Positions 22,148 to 28,601 of a stretch of 28,601 bases of DNA are shown piece by piece. The stretch is from positions 1-28,601 of the IMG/VR virus record IMGVR_UViG_3300006793_000195; one strand, 5' to 3'. Source of the DNA: a virus. The notes under the pieces were generated by a model, which was not told the origin of the DNA, did not search any database, and saw nothing but the letters and a program-made list of their open reading frames with translations. A program made the translations under genes and the position numbers. Within the stretch, counting starts at the first letter, position 1. Every line of letters starts with the position of its first letter.

Positions 22148-22872
22148 AAATATTAGCTAAACTTGTTGGACTAACTCAACCTACCATAAATATGGATGCC
22201 AGTTCGCCCGAAGAACTGATCTCTTATGCTGCCAGGGTTTCCAACCCATCTAACCAGGCCAACCATAAGACAGCCGAGGCGCTTCTTAAATACTGCATGA
22301 AGAATAAGCATTGGTCCGTGTTTGAGATGGCTAACGCTGTTGTAGAGGTCAAGGCTCCTAGGGATATAACCCGTCAGTTATTGCGTCACCGCAGCTTCAG
22401 CTTTCAGGAATTCAGCCAGCGATACTCAGATGAAATAGAATTCACAAATCGTGAGTATCGTAGGCAAGATACAAAGAACCGTCAGAACAGTGTAGATGAC
22501 CTGACCGACGAAGTTAAAACCCGAAACGGTTTCCTTACTCTTGATGTTAAAACAGCGGCGAAAGAAGCCTATGAAGAAATGAGGTCTATGAACGTAGCCA
22601 AAGAAACAGCCCGTGCGCTGCTTCCAGAGGGGCTTACGATGTCCACGCTCTATGTGAACGGCACACTACGGTCCTGGCTCCATTACCTGGATGTACGGGA
22701 CGATGAAGGGGTCACGCAATGGGAGCATGTCCTATTAGCCCGTGAAATTAAAAAGGTTATGACCCCAGCGTTCCCCATTATTATGGGTGATAACAAACCG
22801 CAGATCAGACCAATGACTGATGAAGAAAGACAAAGAGCAACCTATAAGTCTATACAGAATCAATACAGGTAA
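22141..22872 (+). CDS. thyX: Flavin-dependent thymidylate synthase ThyX
   Basis: A 243-aa enzyme making dTMP from dUMP with methylene-tetrahydrofolate and FAD/NADPH, supplying phage DNA synthesis. The ThyX signature RHRxxSxxxxSxR is intact (R82-H83-R84, S87, S92, R94), and the substrate-binding block LLPEGLTMSTLYVNGTLRSW is present. The start is TTG at 22141 with GGAG 7-8 nt upstream; it overlaps the preceding ORF by 7 nt. The length fits the family. It is the last gene of the integrase operon and is followed by a terminator-like hairpin. Confidence 0.95.
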   Translation: MVKILAKLVGLTQPTINMDASSPEELISYAARVSNPSNQANHKTAEALLKYCMKNKHWSVFEMANAVVEVKAPRDITRQLLRHRSFSFQEFSQRYSDEIEFTNREYRRQDTKNRQNSVDDLTDEVKTRNGFLTLDVKTAAKEAYEEMRSMNVAKETARALLPEGLTMSTLYVNGTLRSWLHYLDVRDDEGVTQWEHVLLAREIKKVMTPAFPIIMGDNKPQIRPMTDEERQRATYKSIQNQYR

Positions 22873-22901
22873 GGGGTGACCCGACCAATTTTAACCAATC
22901 C

Positions 22902-22941
22902 AATCCAATGATACTAGTTAAGTTACTGATATCATTGGATT
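22902..22941 (+). terminator. 12-bp inverted repeat after thyX
   Basis: AATCCAATGATA (22902-22913) and TATCATTGGATT (22930-22941) form a perfect 12-bp stem with a 16-nt loop, followed by a short T-rich stretch. It is either a terminator for the integrase-thyX operon or a structural part of attP, since it abuts the tRNA fragment. Confidence 0.55.
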
Positions 22942-22942
22942 T

Positions 22943-22980
22943 TGGTTGCGGGAGTAGGATTTGAACCTACGACCTTCAGG
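22943..22980 (-). other. Probable attP core: 3' part of an initiator-type tRNA gene
   Basis: On the minus strand the sequence reads CCTGA (anticodon stem 3' arm), AGGTC (variable loop), GTAGGTTCAAATCCTAC (T-arm), TCCCGCA (acceptor), A73 and CCA. The 5' half of a tRNA is absent. The combination with A72-A73 and CCTGAAGGTCGTAGG matches alphaproteobacterial tRNA-fMet as I remember it. Homology stops at the anticodon loop, a typical crossover place for tyrosine integrases. Integration here would restore the host tRNA 3' end. Confidence 0.75.
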
Positions 22981-23122
22981 GTCTGCGAAACTTATTAAAT
23001 ATCAATAAGATACAGAGATATCAATTAGTTAGGCTAAAAACCTATCACCTTACTAAATACCACAATTAACTGTTGACTAGTTGACCATTGACTGTATCCT
23101 ACGGACACCCCGTCCAGGGGTG
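22981..23122 (+). promoter_or_regulatory. attP arm region and primase promoter/leader
   Basis: TATCAAT boxes at 23000-23006 and 23019-23025, plus TATCATT at 22930-22936, could be integrase arm sites. Three TTGAC units at 9-bp spacing (23073-23095) follow. TTGACT (23073-23078), a 16-bp spacer and TATCCT (23095-23100) form a moderate promoter. A CACCCC/GGGGTG hairpin (23106-23122) lies in the leader before the AGGGAGGG ribosome site of the primase. Confidence 0.5.
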
Positions 23123-23144
23123 GAATACCTAGGGAGGGTATACA

Positions 23145-23927
23145 ATGAACTTTAGTTATCGTGACCAGTGGGACATATTACAATCTATAAATCTTACGGA
23201 TGGTGAGCATAAGTCTATAGATTGCCCGTTCTGTGGTGGACGTAAGAAATTCAGTATATCCAAGATGGACGGTAAAACTCTTTGGAACTGCTATAAAGCA
23301 AGCTGTACAGCTAAAGGTGTATACTCTGGTCCCAGGACTATTGAAGAAGCTAAAGCGTATATGGCAGGAAAGAATAAAACAAAGTTTGAGAAAAAGACTA
23401 CCCCTCTACCCACAATGGTTACGTCGATAGATAATCACCCCGCCGCAGTGGAATATATTAAATCAGTTAATAGTTATGAAGCTTACCAAGATGGGTCAGT
23501 TACTTTGAAGTATTGCCCTAATGAGGACAGAGTCCTTTTCTATACACATACTAGTGAAGGTGCTGTTGGTAGAAGCCTCTCTAGTAGAGGCCCTAAGTGG
23601 TGGTCATATGGAAATACACAGGCTGGAGTTCACGTTGGTAAGGGATCTACAGCGGTACTAGTTGAAGATGCAGCTTCTGCCTGTGCTGTATCCAGATGTA
23701 ATAATACAGTAGGTGTCGCACTATTAGGTACGAACCTAACTAAAGACCTCGAAAAATCACTTAATAGTTACAATAAAATAATTATTGTCCTTGACAATGA
23801 CGCTAAACAAAAGGCAGTGTTTATGTGTCGGGCTTTATCTAAGTCCACAACAATGAGGATAACTAAGTTAGATCTAAAGGTTCTAAACTTACAAGATACA
23901 GAGAGACTGCTAAATGATTATTATTGA
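23145..23927 (+). CDS. DNA primase with zinc-binding and TOPRIM domains
   Basis: A 260-aa primase. The N-terminal zinc ribbon is CPFC (C27, C30) with C49 and C54, followed by a linker and a TOPRIM domain with acidic residues E174 (VLVEDAASA) and D217/D219 (VLDNDAK). It resembles the primase half of T7 gp4, but here the helicase is a separate protein encoded at 24518. It should lay RNA primers for lagging-strand synthesis with the helicase and family A polymerase. The start is ATG with a strong AGGGAGGG ribosome site. Third-position AT preference is higher than in the integrase. Confidence 0.88.
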   Translation: MNFSYRDQWDILQSINLTDGEHKSIDCPFCGGRKKFSISKMDGKTLWNCYKASCTAKGVYSGPRTIEEAKAYMAGKNKTKFEKKTTPLPTMVTSIDNHPAAVEYIKSVNSYEAYQDGSVTLKYCPNEDRVLFYTHTSEGAVGRSLSSRGPKWWSYGNTQAGVHVGKGSTAVLVEDAASACAVSRCNNTVGVALLGTNLTKDLEKSLNSYNKIIIVLDNDAKQKAVFMCRALSKSTTMRITKLDLKVLNLQDTERLLNDYY

Positions 23928-24108
23928 CACTAAGAATACTACACTTAAATCTAAATATAAGTGGTCTTATTTGATATCGTCCACCGCAGGTAAGTCATGT
24001 AGGACTGCCTCAAAGATGTCTGCTAAGTGCGATAGATACGGGCCTAGTACTTTTACCGCTATTTGTACATATTCACTTCATCCACACCTTGGCCCCCCTG
24101 CTCTTTAA
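23914..24108 (+). CDS. Possible 64-aa basic protein overlapping the primase end
   Basis: This ORF (MIIIDTKNTTLKSKYKWSYL start, several Cys and Lys) overlaps the primase by 14 nt with GAGAG 8 nt before its ATG. The composition does not clearly look like a folded protein, and the C-terminal part runs into a hairpin-rich spacer. It fills a gap that would otherwise be gene-free. Tentative. Confidence 0.35.
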   Translation: MIIIDTKNTTLKSKYKWSYLISSTAGKSCRTASKMSAKCDRYGPSTFTAICTYSLHPHLGPPAL

Positions 24109-24171
24109 GTTTATGGGGGCTGTGCAGGTAACAACTGCACTATGGATAATCTATCATTTTAAAGGTGTACT

Positions 24172-24378
24172 ATGAAATTACGAGCGTTGGTCCTACTGGA
24201 CTACGATCTGCCAGATGCAGGATTAATTGAAGCTGCTGATCAACAGAAAGCACTCCAGAGCAAGGTAGACGAAATAACTAAAGGTAATTCAAACATTGTG
24301 TATAGCACAGTGGATATGCGTGAGCGCAGAGGGGATACCCAACCTGACTTAAAGAAGATGAAATTTCGTCAGACATAA
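24172..24378 (+). CDS. 68-aa protein of unknown function
   Basis: A small protein starting with MKLRALVLLDYDLPDAGLIE, a beta strand followed by AADQQKALQSKVDEITKG, suggesting a ferredoxin-like fold, and ending MRERRGDTQPDLKKMKFRQT. The ribosome site AAAGGTG lies 7 nt upstream. It sits between primase and helicase with a terminator after it, so it may be an independently controlled replication accessory protein. The spacer before it (24109-24171) contains a GTGCAG/CTGCAC hairpin (24122-24140). Confidence 0.65.
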   Translation: MKLRALVLLDYDLPDAGLIEAADQQKALQSKVDEITKGNSNIVYSTVDMRERRGDTQPDLKKMKFRQT

Positions 24379-24410
24379 ATAACTGTAACAAAACAGTTTA
24401 ATCTACATTA

Positions 24411-24441
24411 AGGCCCTGGGTTTTACCTGGGGTCTTTTTTT
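24411..24441 (+). terminator. Rho-independent terminator before the helicase unit
   Basis: An 11-bp stem, including three G-U pairs, with a T-rich loop (AGGCCCTGGGT / ACCTGGGGTCT) is followed by a run of seven T residues. Confidence 0.8.
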
Positions 24442-24444
24442 ATC

Positions 24445-24474
24445 TTGATTACCATTACTATGGTCCTCTATACA
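24445..24474 (+). promoter_or_regulatory. Helicase promoter with operator in the spacer
   Basis: TTGATT (24445-24450), an 18-bp spacer and TATACA (24469-24474). The near-palindrome ACCATTACTATGGT (24451-24464) fills the spacer. Downstream, CTAGCTAGAAAGGGCCAAAC just before the ATG resembles the island leader cassette. Confidence 0.65.
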
Positions 24475-24517
24475 GTGATTGTGGCATCACGCTACAGCTA
24501 GCTAGAAAGGGCCAAAC

Positions 24518-25735
24518 ATGGATAAAGCATTGTTGAAGACGCTACTGTCTTCAGAATTCTATCAAGCAAATAAAACAAAAATGAGGCAGTCACTATTCAC
24601 AGGTAACAATGCAGAGGTTTATAAAACCATTGCCCAGGCACAGGATAAATATGATCAGGATGTTAATACTAACGACATCCTAGCAATCTGGGCCACCAAC
24701 AACCCCGTAGCTACAGTTTCTGAGAAAGAAGACTTTGCTGATACGTTAGCGGAAGTGCGGCAGCAAACACCCCTGACACAAGAGATAGCACGGGATGTTA
24801 TTGGGGATCTCTGGCGCAAAGAGACAGGCCGGGATGTAACCAACTTAGGTATTCAAATGGCTGAAGGCCATGTGGATGCAATGGCTAAACTGAAGAGCCT
24901 GATTGAGCGCACCTCAGAAGACTACCTTCCAGACGATTTTGGTGAGCCGACAACAGATGATCTGCATGAATTACTCGCACAAGCAAGTGATGAGTCACGA
25001 TGGAAATTTAACATCAATCAGCTTTCTAGGAATGTATACGGACTAGGCCCTAGTGAGTTTATGATTATCTTCGCCAGACCTGAAACAGGTAAGAGCGCCC
25101 TAGCTGTTAGCCTATGTTCTGCTCCAGATGGTTTCTGTCAGCAAGGTGCGAAGGTACTATACATTGGTAACGAGGAAGCAACCCGGCGCACGAAGCTACG
25201 GGCGATACAATCATTCACAGGAATGACCACAACAGATATACAAGCTAACCCTGATTTAGCTTCAAGCCGTTACCTCGCAATTCGTGATCGTTTAATTATG
25301 AAAGACGCCCAGGAATGGGATATGACTATGTTGGATGGGTATGTCGCCCGTATCAAGCCTGATATCCTGGTGGTGGATCAACTTGATAAAGTCAACATAT
25401 CGGGTCAGTTTGGTGGTACACATGAAAAGCTTCGTGAAATATACCGACAAGCTAGAGAATTAGCTAAACGGCATGAATGCGGTATCATCGCTGTATCCCA
25501 GGCAAGTGCGGAAGCAGAGGGACGTGTACGCCTAGACTTCTCTATGATGGAGAACAGCCGCACTGGTAAGGCAGCGGAAGCAGATCTTATTTGTGGTGTG
25601 GGTAAATCCTCTGGGGAGGATGATGATGGCCCTGATCCCACTAGGTTCCTACAAATCTCCAAGAACAAATTATCAGGTTGGCATGGTCAAATCATCTGCA
25701 ATCTACAGGCCGAAATAACAAGGTATGTAGACTGA
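24518..25735 (+). CDS. Replicative DNA helicase, DnaB/RecA fold
   Basis: A 405-aa helicase. The N-terminal helical part (1-160) probably contacts the primase. The ATPase domain has Walker A ARPETGKS (186-193, DnaB-like ARPxxGKS), catalytic Glu in GNEE (217-220), Walker B ILVVDQLD (283-290), and later VSQASAEAEGR and ENSRTGKAAEADLI with arginine-finger candidates. It should unwind DNA at the fork with the primase and polymerase. It starts a new transcription unit with its own terminator-insulated promoter. The stop overlaps the methyltransferase start by one base. Confidence 0.9.
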   Translation: MDKALLKTLLSSEFYQANKTKMRQSLFTGNNAEVYKTIAQAQDKYDQDVNTNDILAIWATNNPVATVSEKEDFADTLAEVRQQTPLTQEIARDVIGDLWRKETGRDVTNLGIQMAEGHVDAMAKLKSLIERTSEDYLPDDFGEPTTDDLHELLAQASDESRWKFNINQLSRNVYGLGPSEFMIIFARPETGKSALAVSLCSAPDGFCQQGAKVLYIGNEEATRRTKLRAIQSFTGMTTTDIQANPDLASSRYLAIRDRLIMKDAQEWDMTMLDGYVARIKPDILVVDQLDKVNISGQFGGTHEKLREIYRQARELAKRHECGIIAVSQASAEAEGRVRLDFSMMENSRTGKAAEADLICGVGKSSGEDDDGPDPTRFLQISKNKLSGWHGQIICNLQAEITRYVD

Positions 25736-26262
25736 TGGGGAAACGATCTAACTTTGAACGTAAGCCCCGTGATTACTATAGGACGCCTATAGAAGCGGCT
25801 GAACCTATCAGACCATTCATGCAGGATATCCAGACGTTTTGTGAACCCTGTGCGGGGGATGGGGCATTGATCCGTTGCCTACTGGCTATGGATATGAACT
25901 GCGTAAGTGCCTATGATCTGGAGCCTCAGAGGCTTGGGATAATTACTCTGGATGCCCTTAATATTGAGGAGCATCACCTAAAGAATGCGGATGTTATAGT
26001 GACCAACCCGCCCTGGGAAAGATCTATTCTACACCCCATGATAGAAACCTTTTCCAACCTTAGACCTACCTGGCTGCTATTCGATGCGGATTGGATTCAC
26101 ACAAAGCAATCCATACCGTTCCTGCCTAGGTTACGCAAAATAGTGAGTATTGGTCGGGTAAAGTGGTTCGATAACACCACAGGAAAAGACAACGCATGTT
26201 GGTATTTATTTGACCGCCATGACGAAAGCTACCGCACTAAATTTTACGGGAGAACATTATGA
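25735..26262 (+). CDS. Class I SAM-dependent DNA adenine-methyltransferase-like protein
   Basis: A 175-aa protein starting at the ATG that overlaps the helicase stop (25735). Motifs: DYYRTP near the N-terminus, SAM-binding EPCAGDGAL (37-45), and the catalytic NPPW (91-94) of N6-adenine/N4-cytosine methyltransferases. The short length leaves little room for a target-recognition domain, so specificity is unclear. It could protect phage DNA from restriction or modify a nucleotide. A C-terminal segment, WFDNTTGKDNACWYLFDR, is typical of phage members. Confidence 0.8.
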   Translation: MGKRSNFERKPRDYYRTPIEAAEPIRPFMQDIQTFCEPCAGDGALIRCLLAMDMNCVSAYDLEPQRLGIITLDALNIEEHHLKNADVIVTNPPWERSILHPMIETFSNLRPTWLLFDADWIHTKQSIPFLPRLRKIVSIGRVKWFDNTTGKDNACWYLFDRHDESYRTKFYGRTL

Positions 26263-26570
26263 TAAATCCTGGCTGCACTCTTCAAGATGTAAAAGACGCC
26301 ATACATGAAGCACACAGGCTTAAATTAAGTGACACTAGTTACAATCAGACAGCTAGTAAAAATCTACACAAACTAAAAACCCTGCATAAGTTTATGGAGC
26401 TTGGCGGGGAAGGAGTGGATTATTGGGGAGGAAAAATACGGATAGATGAAAAATACCTTGTCAGCTTAGTAGTTAAAAAATGGTCGGTTATAGGGGGAAA
26501 TGGTTGGTGGTATCCCTACGGTAACACTATGGACCTACTTCACAGATTGCGGGGGTCAGCGGATGCTTAA
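26259..26570 (+). CDS. 103-aa protein of unknown function
   Basis: The ATG overlaps the methyltransferase stop (ATGA). The N-terminus is helical (LQDVKDAIHEAHRLKLSDTS), and a beta-rich C-terminal part includes IRIDEKYLVSLVVKKWSVIG and NGWWYPYGNTMDLL. Not recognised. Position in the replication operon suggests a DNA-metabolism accessory role. Confidence 0.65.
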   Translation: MINPGCTLQDVKDAIHEAHRLKLSDTSYNQTASKNLHKLKTLHKFMELGGEGVDYWGGKIRIDEKYLVSLVVKKWSVIGGNGWWYPYGNTMDLLHRLRGSADA

Positions 26571-26742
26571 TGAAACAGACCTAAAAGAATTCTATGAAAT
26601 GCTTGAGAAGAACAAAGCAGAGTATCAGAAAACAAAAGCCCCTGAGATTAAAATTCTATTGGACGAACAGTTTTCTTTAATCCAGCGTTTGATCTCCGTT
26701 CAATCAAAGATTGTATCTAAGTTATCGGGGTTCAACATATGA
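26563..26742 (+). CDS. 59-aa helical protein
   Basis: A start at the ATG at 26563 (MLNETDLKEFYEMLEKNKAE) with a G-rich ribosome site is chosen over the earlier frame start at 26500, which lies inside the preceding gene. The product is two amphipathic helices with no motif. It overlaps the upstream gene by 8 nt and the polymerase exonuclease ORF by 4 nt. Confidence 0.6.
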   Translation: MLNETDLKEFYEMLEKNKAEYQKTKAPEIKILLDEQFSLIQRLISVQSKIVSKLSGFNI

Positions 26743-27131
26743 ATAAAACCCTCGTATTAGATCTGGAAACCACCGTCCAACGGTTCGATGGCAAGATAGA
26801 TAACAGTCCCTTCAACCCGCTGAACAAATGCGTGTCTGCGCACTTTGGATGGATAGGGTGGGACACCGTTGATGAAGTAACTAATCTTGTCTTTCATCAT
26901 AATGAACAGGATGTGCCTGACAGCCCTGAACCTTTGCGTAAAGCTCTGCAAGAAGCTGACGTGCTAGTGGCGCATAATGCTAAGTTCGATGTCTTGTGGC
27001 TAAAGGCTATGGGTATGCCTATCCCTCCTACAATACGTTGCACAATGATCAACGAATATATCCTGTCTAAAGGCCAGAGAACTAAGCTTTCTTTGAAAGA
27101 AACTGCCCAGCGCAGAGGTGGCTGGGGATGA
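26739..27131 (+). CDS. DNA polymerase, 3'-5' exonuclease N-terminal part (split gene)
   Basis: A 130-aa ORF holding the first two of the three proofreading exonuclease motifs of family A polymerases: Exo I LDLET (D8, E10) and Exo II NAKFD (N80, D84). It then runs through KGQRTKLSLKETAQRRGGWG and stops at a TGA. The third motif lies in the next ORF, in the -1 frame. Either the two parts are made as separate polypeptides and assemble, or ribosomes shift -1 near GGGGATGA, or the stop is a recent one-base deletion or a sequencing error. It shares an ATGA overlap with its partner. Confidence 0.85.
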   Translation: MNKTLVLDLETTVQRFDGKIDNSPFNPLNKCVSAHFGWIGWDTVDEVTNLVFHHNEQDVPDSPEPLRKALQEADVLVAHNAKFDVLWLKAMGMPIPPTIRCTMINEYILSKGQRTKLSLKETAQRRGGWG

Positions 27132-28601
27132 TTGAGCAAAAGAAAAGTGAACTAGTCGATGATCTGTTTAAGTCAGGCATCGGATTTGAAGCTATGCCTC
27201 TGGATGATGTTGTAATTCCATATGCAGAGGCGGATGTTAGATCATGTGCTGGGGTGTACCTATCACAGATGGATGCTTTCGAGGCAGAGGAAAATAAATC
27301 CTTAAAACCTATTGTTGTCCTAATGAATGAGATGCTTGAGTTTCTGGTTGAGTGTGAGACTAATGGGGTAAAGATAGATTTAGAAGAACTTTCATCTATC
27401 GGTGAGCAGTTCCAGAAAGAGCATGATGAACTAAGTAAACGCCTGGAAGAGATCGTAGAAATTGTTATGGGGGATACCCCAATCAATTTAAATTCAGGAG
27501 CAGATGTATCTAAACTTATATATAGCAGAGAGGTAGTTAACAGGGACTACCATATACAGACTTTCCGCATCGGCACAAACGCTGAAGGTAAACCTCTTCC
27601 ACCCCCTCGTATGAGCATAGCAGAGTTTAATACTGCGGTGCGTTCAAACACTAAAGTAATCCAGAAAACTTCTGTTGTTTGCTGCCCAGAGTGTGATGGT
27701 CGGGGTCTGGTACAGAAGTATAAACAGAAAACCCGGACAAAGAATAAGGTCACCTACAAAGTTCCTGGTGACCCATATAAAAATTTGTCTAAGTGTCCCT
27801 CATGTGTGGGGGTCGGTGCTTTCTATAATCCTACTGGCAAGGTGGCGGGGCTGAAGATAAGTCCTCTTGGTCCTCAGTATGCTTCCGTGAATGGTTTTAA
27901 AACTGACAAAGGCACAATAAAGCTTTTGATCTCTCATGCTAGAAGTAAGAACAATGACCTAGCGGTAGAGTTCCTTACGAAGATTAGTAGGCTTTCGGCA
28001 GTGTCTACCTACCTAACTAGCTTCGTTAAAGGCATCGAAACATGGACCCGTCCTAACGGATTAATACACACGAACTTTAACCAGTGCATAACCGCAACCG
28101 GGCGTCTTAGTTCTTCTAATATTAACCTGCAAAATATGCCGAAAAGAGGCTTCCCTGTTCGTAAAGCTATGGTGTCTAGATTTGACTACAAAATAGTTGA
28201 ATTTGATTACTCAGGTTTGGAATTTCGTGTTGCTGGAGAAGTATCTAGAGATCCCCAGATTATTGAGGATATTCTAAATGGTAAGGACATTCACAAGCAG
28301 ACAGCTTCTATCATTCACAGGATACCTGCCGGAGAAGTAACCAAAGAAACTCGTGCCCAAGTAAAATTTCATACGTTTGCTCCCCTATATGGTTCGCAAG
28401 GGTCAGGTCTAGCGGAACATGAGAAGAAATATTACGACGAATTCTTTGTGATCTACAAAGGTCTAAAATCTTACCAGCAACGTCTTATGGATGGGGTAGT
28501 TAAGAACGGCATAGTCCAGACGCCTAGTGGTAGACAGTACTACTGGCCTAATGCCCGTAGACTGAAGAATGGTCGTGTTACGAATGCTACTCAAGTAGTC
28601 A
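27128..28601 (+). CDS. DNA polymerase family A, main part, 3' end beyond window
   Basis: 491 codons are visible, with no stop before the window edge. It starts at an ATG overlapping the previous TGA. It begins with the remainder of the exonuclease domain, Exo III YAEAD (Y32, D36). Then come thumb helices, a zinc-finger-like insert with CPECDGRG (186-193) and CPSCVGVG (223-230), and the palm/fingers: TATGRLSS (322-329), motif A DYSGLEFR (360-367, D360), and motif B R409, K413, F417, Y421-G422. Motif C lies outside the window. F417 corresponds to Phe762 of E. coli Pol I. The CxxCxGxG pairs match the DnaJ central domain reported, as I recall, for the HMO-2011 polymerase. Confidence 0.92.
   Translation, partial: MIEQKKSELVDDLFKSGIGFEAMPLDDVVIPYAEADVRSCAGVYLSQMDAFEAEENKSLKPIVVLMNEMLEFLVECETNGVKIDLEELSSIGEQFQKEHDELSKRLEEIVEIVMGDTPINLNSGADVSKLIYSREVVNRDYHIQTFRIGTNAEGKPLPPPRMSIAEFNTAVRSNTKVIQKTSVVCCPECDGRGLVQKYKQKTRTKNKVTYKVPGDPYKNLSKCPSCVGVGAFYNPTGKVAGLKISPLGPQYASVNGFKTDKGTIKLLISHARSKNNDLAVEFLTKISRLSAVSTYLTSFVKGIETWTRPNGLIHTNFNQCITATGRLSSSNINLQNMPKRGFPVRKAMVSRFDYKIVEFDYSGLEFRVAGEVSRDPQIIEDILNGKDIHKQTASIIHRIPAGEVTKETRAQVKFHTFAPLYGSQGSGLAEHEKKYYDEFFVIYKGLKSYQQRLMDGVVKNGIVQTPSGRQYYWPNARRLKNGRVTNATQVV

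Noticed and set aside
22902-23060. Complete phage-encoded tRNA
   Set aside because: Only the 3' part is present. I found no matching D-arm or acceptor 5' strand on the minus strand within the spacer.
1-28601. CRISPR array or rRNA genes
   Set aside because: No regularly spaced short repeats with unique spacers and no rRNA-like sequence were seen. The repeats present are coding repeats, leaders or operators.

Overview
The window looks like about half of the genome of a tailed marine bacteriophage with a podovirus-like virion, most likely a temperate or temperate-derived relative of the SAR116 phage HMO-2011 group. That assignment is from memory of the group's gene content, not from a database search. 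The supporting content is an integrase, ThyX, a separate primase and DnaB-type helicase, and a family A DNA polymerase carrying a DnaJ-like zinc insert on one arm, with a packaging, portal, scaffold, capsid and tail module on the other. A 38-nt piece of an initiator-type tRNA at 22943-22980, a likely attP, fits an alphaproteobacterial host.

Layout. (1) 1-15139, minus strand: late genes, transcribed leftward in the order small-protein cluster (15139-13012), small and large terminase, portal, three small proteins, an EF-hand/Cys-rich virion protein, scaffold, major capsid protein, two tail or connector proteins, and a repeat-rich tail fiber that runs off the left edge. A sigma70-like promoter at 15174-15203 starts this block. 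A second at 5993-6021 sits before a long structured leader of the capsid gene. (2) 15307-16280, minus: a DUF1127-like mini-protein, a GIY-YIG (T5orf172-like) nuclease and an acidic protein, with their own promoters. (3) 16281-20060, minus: an accessory island of different sequence texture, rich in G4 and C4 runs. It holds a Gp88-like three-cysteine protein, a membrane protein, a DUF932-like protein and three small genes. Four of its genes are preceded by the same hairpin-plus-leader cassette. (4) 20285-28601, plus: a 63-aa gene between 30-bp direct repeats, integrase, two tiny ORFs, thyX, the attP-like tRNA fragment, primase, helicase, an adenine-methyltransferase-like protein, two small proteins, and a DNA polymerase split into two overlapping ORFs.

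Regulation. A 14-bp near-palindrome, consensus ACCAYWACTATGGT, lies in the promoters of the DUF1127 gene, the integrase and the helicase, with half-sites at other intergenic promoters. This suggests one regulator, not encoded recognisably in this window, controlling all of them. The strongest candidates for undescribed biology are this operator set, the island cassette, the polymerase split inside its exonuclease domain, and the structured capsid-gene leader.
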